A stretch of 5,066 bases of DNA from Oscillospiraceae bacterium (lineage in GTDB: Bacteria > Bacillota_A > Clostridia > Saccharofermentanales > Saccharofermentanaceae), in the NCBI GenBank assembly GCA_902803365.1, contig CADCPU010000004.1:1-5066 (forward strand), read 5' to 3'. Below, in pieces: positions 1-5,066 of the stretch. How positions within the stretch are numbered: the first letter of the stretch is position 1; the number at the start of each line of letters is the position of its first letter. The notes below the pieces were generated by a model, which ran no database searches, was not told the origin of the DNA, and was given only the letters and a program-made list of their open reading frames with translations. A program made the position numbers and the translations under genes.

Positions 1-1124
1 CCCGCATACATCGCGGAGTCGATCCTGATACCGGGGCCGCCCGGAAGGTACATATCCTTGATGGTACCCGGGCAAGGTCTGAAGTTATGCTCAGGATCTT
101 CGGCATTGATACGGCACTCGATCGAGTGACCCTTGATGACGATATCCTTCTGCTCATAAGACAGCTTAAGGCCCGATGCGATCTTGATCTGCTCTTTGAC
201 AAGATCAATACCCGTTACGCTCTCCGTGATCGGATGCTCTACCTGGATCCTCGTGTTCATCTCCATGAAGTAGAACTTGCCGTTCGGCTCAAGGAGGAAC
301 TCTACGGTTCCGGCATTCTCGTAATTAACGGCCTTGGCGGCCTTAACAGCTGCTTCGCAGATCTTCTCGCGAAGCTTGGGATCAAGAGATGCACATGGTG
401 CTTCTTCAATGATCTTCTGGTGGTTTCTCTGGATGGAGCAATCACGCTCGCCAAGATGAACGACGTTTCCGAACTTATCTGCGAGGATCTGGACCTCGAT
501 ATGCTTCGGATGCTCGATATAGTGCTCGATGTACATTGAAGGATCGCCGAAAGCCTTTGCGGCTTCGCTCTGTGCCGTAAGGAACTCGCGCTCGAACTCG
601 ATCTCGTTCCTTGCAACGCGCATGCCCTTACCGCCGCCGCCTGCCGCAGCCTTGATGATTACAGGAAATGTAGCAAGCTCGGCGAGCTCCAAACCTGTCT
701 CAATGTCGGTTGCGACATCGCTGCTTCCCGGGATTACCGGAACGCCTGCTTCGATCATGGTACGCTTTGCCTCGGCCTTGTTGCCGGCTCTTGCGATCTG
801 CTCTGACTTAGGACCTACGAACGTGATGTTGCACTTCTCGCAGGCAGCAGCGAACCTGGCGCTCTCGGACAGGAATCCGAATCCCGGATGGACGCTGTCT
901 GCGCCCGATACGAGGATCGCGCTTATGATACGGCTGATGTTGAGATAACTGTCAGTCGAAGAAGCAGGTCCGATACAGATAGCTTCATCTGCAAGCTGCG
1001 TGTGAAGCGCGTGCTTATCTGCTTCGGAGTAGACTGCAACAGTCGATATTCCGAGCTCTCTGCATGCTCTTATGATCCTGACTGCGATCTCGCCTCTGTT
1101 GGCGATCAAAAGTTTAGTGATCAT
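1..1124 (-). CDS. accC: Biotin carboxylase of acetyl-CoA carboxylase (AccC), C-terminus cut by the window
   Basis: An uninterrupted frame of 374 codons from the ATG at 1124 to the left edge. E. coli AccC has 449 residues, so roughly 75 are missing. It uses ATP and bicarbonate to carboxylate the biotin on AccB. The start [17 protein letters not shown] is the classic N-terminal biotin-carboxylase domain, and [10 protein letters not shown] (78-87) follows. The ATP-grasp domain shows Lys158, the glycine-rich lid GGGGKGM (162-168), and HQKIIEEAP (235-243) with Lys237. The active-site block [11 protein letters not shown] (288-298) holds Glu288, Asn290, Arg292, Gln294 and Glu296. Arg338 in ECRINAEDP (336-344) is the conserved biotin-site Arg. 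Numbering matches E. coli almost exactly in the catalytic half. The same architecture occurs in pyruvate and other acyl-CoA carboxylases, but the accB-fabZ-accC context settles the role. Confidence 0.97.
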   Translation of the reverse strand, partial: MITKLLIANRGEIAVRIIRACRELGISTVAVYSEADKHALHTQLADEAICIGPASSTDSYLNISRIISAILVSGADSVHPGFGFLSESARFAAACEKCNITFVGPKSEQIARAGNKAEAKRTMIEAGVPVIPGSSDVATDIETGLELAELATFPVIIKAAAGGGGKGMRVARNEIEFEREFLTAQSEAAKAFGDPSMYIEHYIEHPKHIEVQILADKFGNVVHLGERDCSIQRNHQKIIEEAPCASLDPKLREKICEAAVKAAKAVNYENAGTVEFLLEPNGKFYFMEMNTRIQVEHPITESVTGIDLVKEQIKIASGLKLSYEQKDIVIKGHSIECRINAEDPEHNFRPCPGTIKDMYLPGGPGIRIDSAMYA

Positions 1125-1131
1125 TATCTAA

Positions 1132-1137
1132 CCTCTT
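1132..1137 (-). promoter_or_regulatory. Ribosome binding site of accC
   Basis: AAGAGG lies 7 nt before the accC ATG at 1124, in the 24-nt fabZ-accC gap, which is the longest intergenic gap in the window. Confidence 0.75.
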
Positions 1138-1148
1138 TTCGAAGACGA

Positions 1149-1586
1149 TCAATTATCGATGACAGCGAACTTGATCGTGCAGCTGCACTTGAGCTCGCCG
1201 TTGACCGTAGCCTTTGCCTCACCGATACCCATAGGACCTCTTACCTGAGTGATCCTTGTCTCGAGTGTCAGAACGTCACCCGGAACTACCGGCTTCTTGA
1301 ACTTGCAGTTGTCGATGCCCGTAAATACGGCGATCTTGCCCTTGTTCTCCTCTTTGCAGAGGATAGCGACTGCGCCAGTCTGAGCGAGTGCCTCGACGAT
1401 CAAAACGCCGGGCATGATAGCCATCTGAGGGAAGTGACCTGCAAAGTATGGCTCGTTAAAGCTTACGCACTTTGTTCCGATAGCATATTCGCCCGGAACA
1501 TAATCTTCGATCTTATCTACGAGAAGGAAAGGACTTCTGTGAGGAAGTATTGCCTTGATCTCTTCAATGTTGAGTTTATTTTCCAT
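1149..1586 (-). CDS. fabZ: 3-hydroxyacyl-ACP dehydratase (FabZ)
   Basis: 145 residues, normal for FabZ. It removes water from (3R)-3-hydroxyacyl-ACP to give trans-2-enoyl-ACP. It has a single hotdog fold. The N-terminal ILPHRSPFLLVDKI (13-26) is the FabZ signature. The catalytic His51 lies in GHFPQMAIMPG (50-60) on the central helix, and Glu65 is in VEALAQ (64-69). Glu rather than Asp at that place separates FabZ from FabA. In GHFPxxPxMPG the usual proline is replaced by Ala56, which is a small oddity. KFKKPVVPGDVL (95-106) is the second conserved block. FabZ dimerises through the hotdog sheet, and in FabK/FabF operons it normally serves all chain lengths. A FabN-type dehydratase/isomerase cannot be told apart by eye. 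The gene starts 10 nt after accB and ends 24 nt before accC. Confidence 0.96.
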   Translation of the reverse strand: MENKLNIEEIKAILPHRSPFLLVDKIEDYVPGEYAIGTKCVSFNEPYFAGHFPQMAIMPGVLIVEALAQTGAVAILCKEENKGKIAVFTGIDNCKFKKPVVPGDVLTLETRITQVRGPMGIGEAKATVNGELKCSCTIKFAVIDN

Positions 1587-1592
1587 AAGTAA

Positions 1593-1597
1593 CTCCT
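1593..1597 (-). promoter_or_regulatory. Ribosome binding site of fabZ, overlapping the accB stop
   Basis: AGGAG, whose first A is the last base of the accB TAA stop (1599-1597). It lies 6 nt before the fabZ ATG at 1586 and repeats the TAAGGAG arrangement seen at the fabG-fabF junction. Confidence 0.8.
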
Positions 1598-2061
1598 TAT
1601 TTGATCACGAACAGTTCCTGTCCGTACTCTACGCTCTGGCCGTTCTGGACGAGGATCTCCGTGATCTCGCCGTCGAATTCGCTCTCGATCTCGTTCATCA
1701 TCTTCATTGCTTCGATGATAGCGAGCTTCTGGCCCTTCTTTACCGTATCGCCAACCTTTACGAAAGGCTCTGCGCCTTCCTTCGGAGCGCTGTAGAAAAC
1801 GCCTACGAGCGGAGACTTTACGATCTGACCGTCAAAGCCTGCGTTCTCGTCAGGGATCTCTACTACAGGGAGCTCCGGTCTTACGATCTGGACTGCACCC
1901 TGAGGAGCTGCTGCCATGCTGACTGCTTCCTGACCCTCGAGCTTCAGGCTGAAATCGCCGTCCTTGTACTCGATGGACTTAAGGCCCGTCTTGGACATCT
2001 CTTTCATGAGCCTGATCATATCGTCGACGCTGAAAATTGTCTGATTCTTATCTGCTGCCAT
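1597..2061 (-). CDS. accB: Biotin carboxyl carrier protein of acetyl-CoA carboxylase (AccB)
   Basis: 154 residues from the chosen ATG, against 156 in E. coli. It carries biotin between the carboxylase AccC and the carboxyltransferase AccA/AccD, in the first committed step of fatty-acid synthesis. The N-terminal part (about 10-45) resembles the conserved AccB N-terminal region that contacts AccC. A poorly conserved linker of about 35 residues (45-80) follows; it has few prolines and alanines compared with longer AccB linkers. The biotinyl domain runs from about 80 to 154. SPLVGVFYSAP (83-93) leads into the protruding thumb loop characteristic of AccB, and Lys120 in EAMKMMNEI (117-125) is the biotinylation site. 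The thumb argues against the carriers of other biotin-dependent enzymes. An in-frame GTG at 2070 would add three residues (MIQ) and overlap the fabF stop, but its ribosome binding site is worse placed. Confidence 0.96.
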   Translation of the reverse strand: MAADKNQTIFSVDDMIRLMKEMSKTGLKSIEYKDGDFSLKLEGQEAVSMAAAPQGAVQIVRPELPVVEIPDENAGFDGQIVKSPLVGVFYSAPKEGAEPFVKVGDTVKKGQKLAIIEAMKMMNEIESEFDGEITEILVQNGQSVEYGQELFVIK

Positions 2062-2066
2062 TTGGA

Positions 2067-3308
2067 TCACCCCTCGTATTTCTTAAGAATGATGACTGCG
2101 TTGTGTCCGCCAAATCCGAGTGAATCGGACATAGCATACTTGATATCCTTCTTTACGCCTTCTCCGAAGCAATAGTTGAGGTCACATTCCTCACCCTTGT
2201 TCTTGGAGCCTGCTGTCATATGTACATAACCCTCTTCGAGTGACTTGACGCAATCGATTGCCTCGATCGCACCTGCGCCTCCGAGAAGGTGTCCCGTCAT
2301 GGACTTTGTGGAGTTGATGAGAACATCCTTTGCGGCATCGCCGAATGCGAACTTGATCGCTCTTGTCTCGAAAAGGTCGTTATGATGTGTGCTCGTACCG
2401 TGTGCGTTGATGTAGTCGACCTGTGAAGGCTCGATGCCTGCATCCTGCATTGCGTACTTCATTGCTGTTCCTGCACCGCTTCCGTCCTCTGCAGGTGAAG
2501 TGATGTGGAAAGCATCGCATGTGGAACCGTAACCTACTACCTCAGCGTAGATCTTAGCGCCTCTTGCCTTAGCGCGCTCTTCTTCCTCGAGAACGAGAAC
2601 GCCTGCTCCCTCACCGATTACAAAACCGTCTCTGTCCTGATCGAACGGTCTTGAAGCTGTGTTAGGATCCTCATTTGTGGAAAGAGCCGTAAGAGAAGTG
2701 AATCCTGCAACGCCCAAAGGACAAACTGCAGCTTCAGTTCCGCCTGCGAAGATAACGTCAGCCTCGCCGTATGCGATAGCTCTGAAAGCCTCACCGATAC
2801 AGTTAGTACCTGTAGCGCAAGCTGTTACTACATCGATGTTCTTACCCTTGAGACCCAGGTGGATCGCAACATTACCTGCTGCCATGTTGGAGATCATCAT
2901 AGGGATATACATAGGAGCGATCCTTGAAGGACCCTTCTCCATGAGCTTTGCGTGCTCACGCTCGTTTGCCTGCATGGAGCCGACACCTGAACCGATGATA
3001 CATCCGATCCTGAATGCATCTTCCTTCTCCATATCGATGCCTGAATCCTTCATAGCCTGTGTAGCTGCGGCCATTGCATACTGAGAGAAGAGCTCTGTTC
3101 TCTTTGCTGTCTTAAAATCCATATACTCAGTTGCATCGAAGTCCTTGACCTCTGCAGCGAGCTTTACTTTAAAATCTGTAGTATCGAACTTAGTGATCGG
3201 AGCGATACCGATCTTGCCTGCCTTGAGGCTTTCCCAATATGTATTTACATCATTACCGATCGGTGTGATCGCACCAAGACCTGTGATTACAACTTTTCTT
3301 CCGTTCAT
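2067..3308 (-). CDS. fabF: 3-oxoacyl-ACP synthase II (FabF)
   Basis: 413 residues, the usual length for FabF. It condenses malonyl-ACP with acyl-ACP, releasing CO2, and so elongates the chain by two carbons. The thiolase fold is complete. The N-terminal VVITGLGAITPIG (6-18) opens the first half. The acyl-accepting Cys164 lies in TACATG, His303 in NAHGTST, Lys335 in STKSMTGH and His340 at the end of that motif: the Cys-His-His triad plus the conserved Lys. The gatekeeper loop GFGGHN (398-403) contains the Phe that controls chain access. Length and motifs fit FabF (KAS II) better than FabB; KAS III is excluded because it uses a Cys-His-Asn triad. The segment TSTHHNDLFET (305-315) differs from the TSTPxND form common elsewhere. 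The gene starts 12 nt after fabG. Its TGA stop overlaps a GTG that could be an alternative start of accB. Confidence 0.97.
   Translation of the reverse strand: MNGRKVVITGLGAITPIGNDVNTYWESLKAGKIGIAPITKFDTTDFKVKLAAEVKDFDATEYMDFKTAKRTELFSQYAMAAATQAMKDSGIDMEKEDAFRIGCIIGSGVGSMQANEREHAKLMEKGPSRIAPMYIPMMISNMAAGNVAIHLGLKGKNIDVVTACATGTNCIGEAFRAIAYGEADVIFAGGTEAAVCPLGVAGFTSLTALSTNEDPNTASRPFDQDRDGFVIGEGAGVLVLEEEERAKARGAKIYAEVVGYGSTCDAFHITSPAEDGSGAGTAMKYAMQDAGIEPSQVDYINAHGTSTHHNDLFETRAIKFAFGDAAKDVLINSTKSMTGHLLGGAGAIEAIDCVKSLEEGYVHMTAGSKNKGEECDLNYCFGEGVKKDIKYAMSDSLGFGGHNAVIILKKYEG
2070..2074 (-). promoter_or_regulatory. Probable ribosome binding site of accB, inside the end of fabF
   Basis: AGGGG, formed by the last two sense codons of fabF (GAG GGG), lies 8 nt before the ATG at 2061. 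It decides the accB start: the in-frame GTG at 2070 overlaps this site and would have no spacer, whereas the ATG is ideally placed. Confidence 0.65.
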
Positions 3309-3316
3309 TTCCTTTT

Positions 3317-3321
3317 CTCCT
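3317..3321 (-). promoter_or_regulatory. Ribosome binding site of fabF, overlapping the fabG stop
   Basis: AGGAG, whose first A is the last base of the fabG TAA stop (3323-3321). It lies 8 nt before the fabF ATG at 3308. The stop/SD fusion means that ribosomes ending fabG sit on the fabF initiation region, which suggests translational coupling. Confidence 0.8.
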
Positions 3322-4055
3322 TACATTACCATTCCGCCGTCAACGTTGATTACCTGACCTGTTACATAGCAAGCCTTGTCAGAACAAAGGAAGGCCACTA
3401 CATCAGCGATCTCCTTAGGCTCTGCGCAGCGCTTGAGCGGGATCTGGTTCAAGATTGCTTCTTTTACCTTGTCATTCAATACTTCTGTCATGTCCGTTCT
3501 TACGTATCCCGGAGCAACGCTGTTAACAGTGATGCCTCTGGATGCGAGTTCCTTGGCTGCGGACTTTGTAAGGCCGATGATACCTGCCTTTGAAGCAGCG
3601 TAGTTCGCCTGACCTGCATTACCCGTAACACCTACTACGGAACTGATATTTACGATACGGCCTTTTCTTGCCTTCATCATGATGGATGTAACAGCCTTCG
3701 TGCAGTTGAATGCACCCTTAAGGTTTGTGTTGATGATCGAATCAAAATCATCCTCGCTCATTCTCATGATGAGACCGTCCTTGGTCTTACCTGCGTTATT
3801 GACGAGAACGTCAACGCCGCCCAATTCTTCTACTACCTGAGCTACCATTGCGTCTACTTCTGCGGCATTGGAAACGTCGCACTTGACCGCGATAGCCTTC
3901 TTGCCCTGAGAGATAAGATCGTCTCTAAGAGCGTTTGCTCTGTCGACGGAACCCTGATAGATGATAGCTACGTCAAAGCCGTCATCTGCGAGGCTTCTTA
4001 CGATCGCTTCTCCGATTCCTCTGGAGCCGCCCGTTACGATTGCTGCTCTGCCCAT
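3321..4055 (-). CDS. fabG: 3-oxoacyl-ACP reductase (FabG)
   Basis: 244 residues, the normal length. It reduces 3-oxoacyl-ACP to (3R)-3-hydroxyacyl-ACP with NADPH, the first reduction of each elongation cycle. It is a classical short-chain dehydrogenase with one Rossmann domain. The cofactor loop TGGSRGIG is at residues 8-15, with Arg12 favouring NADPH. CDV (59-61) contacts the adenine, and NNAG is at 86-89. The catalytic tetrad is Asn111 (NTNLKG), Ser139 (NISSV), Tyr152 and Lys156 (NYAASK). APGYVRTDM (181-189) is the usual FabG substrate-lid segment, and the protein ends in VTGQVINVDGGM, typical of FabG. SDR enzymes have many functions, but this ending and the place between fabD and fabF make the assignment secure. 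The stop codon TAA is also the first three bases of the fabF ribosome binding site TAAGGAG. Confidence 0.97.
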   Translation of the reverse strand: MGRAAIVTGGSRGIGEAIVRSLADDGFDVAIIYQGSVDRANALRDDLISQGKKAIAVKCDVSNAAEVDAMVAQVVEELGGVDVLVNNAGKTKDGLIMRMSEDDFDSIINTNLKGAFNCTKAVTSIMMKARKGRIVNISSVVGVTGNAGQANYAASKAGIIGLTKSAAKELASRGITVNSVAPGYVRTDMTEVLNDKVKEAILNQIPLKRCAEPKEIADVVAFLCSDKACYVTGQVINVDGGMVM

Positions 4056-4063
4056 AATGTATT

Positions 4064-4070
4064 CCTCCCT
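4064..4070 (-). promoter_or_regulatory. Ribosome binding site of fabG
   Basis: AGGGAGG lies 8 nt before the fabG ATG at 4055, inside the 19-nt gap after the fabD stop. It is a near-perfect Shine-Dalgarno sequence and fixes the fabG start. Confidence 0.85.
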
Positions 4071-4074
4071 GTTA

Positions 4075-4989
4075 TCAGATACTGTTTAACTTCTCTAAGT
4101 CTTCGACTGTCTGGATGTTGATGACTTCCATTGACGGGTCGATCTTCTTAAGGAAACCTGCGATCGTCTTGCCGGGACCGATCTCGATAAAGAGATCGAC
4201 TCCCCAAGCGATCATGTTCCTTACACTTTCTTCCCATCTTACAGACGAATAGACCTGCTTAGTAAGATTGTCCTTGATCTTGGAACTGTCAGTTACGATC
4301 TGTGCATCAACGTTTGCTACGTAAGGGAATGCCATATCGTTGACTGTTACGTTCTTAAGCTCAGCTTCGAGCTTATCTGCTGCTTCCTTCATAAGAGCAG
4401 AATGGAAAGCGCCCGATACATTGAGCGGAACTACTTTCCTTGCACCCTTTGCAGAAAGCTCCTCGCCTGCCTTTACGATCGCGCTCTTCTCACCTGAGAT
4501 GACGATCTGGCCCGGGCAGTTCAAGTTAGCGATATAAGCGCCTTCGATGCCGTTGCAGACTTCCTCTACAACAGACTTTTCGAGGCCCAATACTGCTGAC
4601 ATAGCACCTTCTACGTCAGGAGAGCTCTCCTGCATATACTTGCCTCTCTTGTGGATCAGATCATATACGGTCTCTGCATCGAGCGCGCCGTTGGCACGTA
4701 GTGCGCAATACTCACCGAGTGAAAGGCCGCCTGCGATGGAAGGCTTGATGCCCTTATTGACTATTACCTTTGTCATGGCGCTGCATGTTGCAACGATGGC
4801 AAGCTGAGTGAATTCAGTCTCGTTGATCTTGTCGTTCTCTTCATAGAGAAGCTTACAAAGGTCGATGCCTGAGATCTTTGTTGCAAGATCGATCTCTGCC
4901 TTTGCTTCTTCGAAAGTATCATAGAAGTCCTTGCCCATGCCTACTTTCTGAACGCCCTGACCCGGATAAACAAATGCTATCTTTCTCAT
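4075..4989 (-). CDS. fabD: Malonyl-CoA:ACP transacylase (FabD)
   Basis: 304 residues, close to the usual length of about 310. It transfers malonyl from CoA to acyl carrier protein in the cytoplasm, supplying the extender unit for FAS II. The N-terminal GQG loop (residues 10-12) supplies the oxyanion-hole Gln. The nucleophile Ser90 sits in GLSLGEY (88-94). Arg115 in HKRGKYMQ matches the Arg that binds the malonyl carboxylate, and His196 in GAFHSALM is the catalytic His. IEIGPGKTIAGF (268-279) is the conserved C-terminal segment. Two positions differ from E. coli FabD: Leu89 stands where E. coli has His before the nucleophile, and Arg251 (SVRWEES) replaces Gln. I believe both variants are common in Bacillota. 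The ATG overlaps the fabK stop; the nearest purine-rich site (AAGG, 4994-4991) is only 1 nt away, so translation probably depends on coupling to fabK. Confidence 0.97.
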   Translation of the reverse strand: MRKIAFVYPGQGVQKVGMGKDFYDTFEEAKAEIDLATKISGIDLCKLLYEENDKINETEFTQLAIVATCSAMTKVIVNKGIKPSIAGGLSLGEYCALRANGALDAETVYDLIHKRGKYMQESSPDVEGAMSAVLGLEKSVVEEVCNGIEGAYIANLNCPGQIVISGEKSAIVKAGEELSAKGARKVVPLNVSGAFHSALMKEAADKLEAELKNVTVNDMAFPYVANVDAQIVTDSSKIKDNLTKQVYSSVRWEESVRNMIAWGVDLFIEIGPGKTIAGFLKKIDPSMEVINIQTVEDLEKLNSI

Positions 4990-5066
4990 ACCTTAAGCAA
5001 TGCCTCAGCTTCCTTCATGATGTCTTCGATGATCTGCTTGCAAGGTCTCTGTTCCTTAACAAGACC
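4986..5066 (-). CDS. fabK: Enoyl-ACP reductase II (FabK), C-terminal end only
   Basis: The last 26 codons and TGA stop of a gene that begins beyond the right edge. The visible tail starts GLVKEQRPCKQIIEDIM and ends in a short helix, EAEALLKV. A lysine/glutamate-rich closing helix of this kind, after a Gly-Leu-Val turn, is what I recall for the end of FabK, the FMN- and NAD(P)H-dependent enoyl-ACP reductase that completes each elongation cycle in organisms without FabI. The position directly before fabD matches the FabK operon order of streptococci and Clostridia. Its stop overlaps the fabD start codon (ATGA). No catalytic or flavin-binding residue lies in the visible part, so the call rests on the tail and the neighbourhood. 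A different member of the nitronate monooxygenase-like superfamily is possible but unlikely here. Confidence 0.8.
   Translation of the reverse strand, partial: GLVKEQRPCKQIIEDIMKEAEALLKV

Noticed and set aside
302..616. A 104-codon minus-strand frame inside accC.
   Set aside because: It overlaps the AccC ATP-grasp region in another frame; the Ser/Arg-rich translation is typical of an out-of-frame shadow.
87..948. Plus-strand open frames of 150 and 139 codons opposite accC.
   Set aside because: They lie entirely antisense to the conserved AccC reading frame and show no domain signature; they are shadows of codon bias.
1134..1145. A small inverted repeat, TCTT-CGAA-AAGA, just before accC that touches its ribosome binding site.
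   Set aside because: A 4-bp A/T-rich stem is too weak to be a credible regulatory hairpin or terminator and is expected by chance.
1125..1148. Possible internal promoter or FabT-type operator in the longest intergenic gap.
   Set aside because: The 24-nt gap holds only the accC ribosome binding site; I see no -35/-10 pair and no clear palindrome of operator length. Any FabT site would be expected upstream of the operon.
888..1592. A 234-codon open frame on the plus strand, antisense to the start of accC and to fabZ.
   Set aside because: The translation is rich in Asp, Leu and Ser with no recognisable motif, as expected from reading ATC- and GAT-rich genes backwards. The opposite strand carries two well-conserved genes.
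1555..2175. A 206-codon plus-strand frame opposite accB and the end of fabF.
   Set aside because: It is antisense to two verified genes, and its Leu/Asp/Cys-rich product has no recognisable family.

Overview
The window is a piece of a bacterial type II fatty-acid synthesis (FAS II) operon. Every gene lies on the minus strand, so transcription runs from high to low coordinates. In transcription order it holds: the last 26 codons of an enoyl-ACP reductase of the FabK type (5066-4986), fabD (4989-4075), fabG (4055-3321), fabF (3308-2067), accB (2061-1597), fabZ (1586-1149), and the first 374 codons of accC (1124 to base 1, running off the window). The five inner genes are complete and carry the expected catalytic residues. 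Neither edge gene shows a frameshift in the part that is visible.

The order fabK-fabD-fabG-fabF-accB-fabZ-accC is the one known from Streptococcus pneumoniae and many Clostridia, where fabT/fabH/acpP come before it and accD/accA follow. That order, FabK in place of FabI, strong AGGAG-type ribosome binding sites and the protein sequences point to a Bacillota member, most likely in class Clostridia. This is inference from context and remembered family features; no search was run. Base composition is moderate, with frequent ATC, GAT and AAG codons on the coding strand. Those codons create long open but meaningless frames on the plus strand.

The genes form one pathway. AccB carries biotin, which AccC carboxylates. 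With AccD/AccA (expected just past base 1) they make malonyl-CoA. FabD moves the malonyl group to acyl carrier protein. FabF condenses it with the growing acyl-ACP, FabG reduces the 3-keto group, FabZ dehydrates, and FabK reduces the enoyl group to finish each cycle.

Genes are packed with gaps of 24 nt or less, or with short overlaps. I see no promoter, terminator, RNA gene, repeat, CRISPR array or mobile element. There is no gene-free stretch over 300 bases. This is a conserved housekeeping region, and I found no evidence of an undescribed system. The findings are modest: translational coupling at several junctions, a few active-site substitutions, the unsaturated fatty acid question and an apparent composition difference along the operon.
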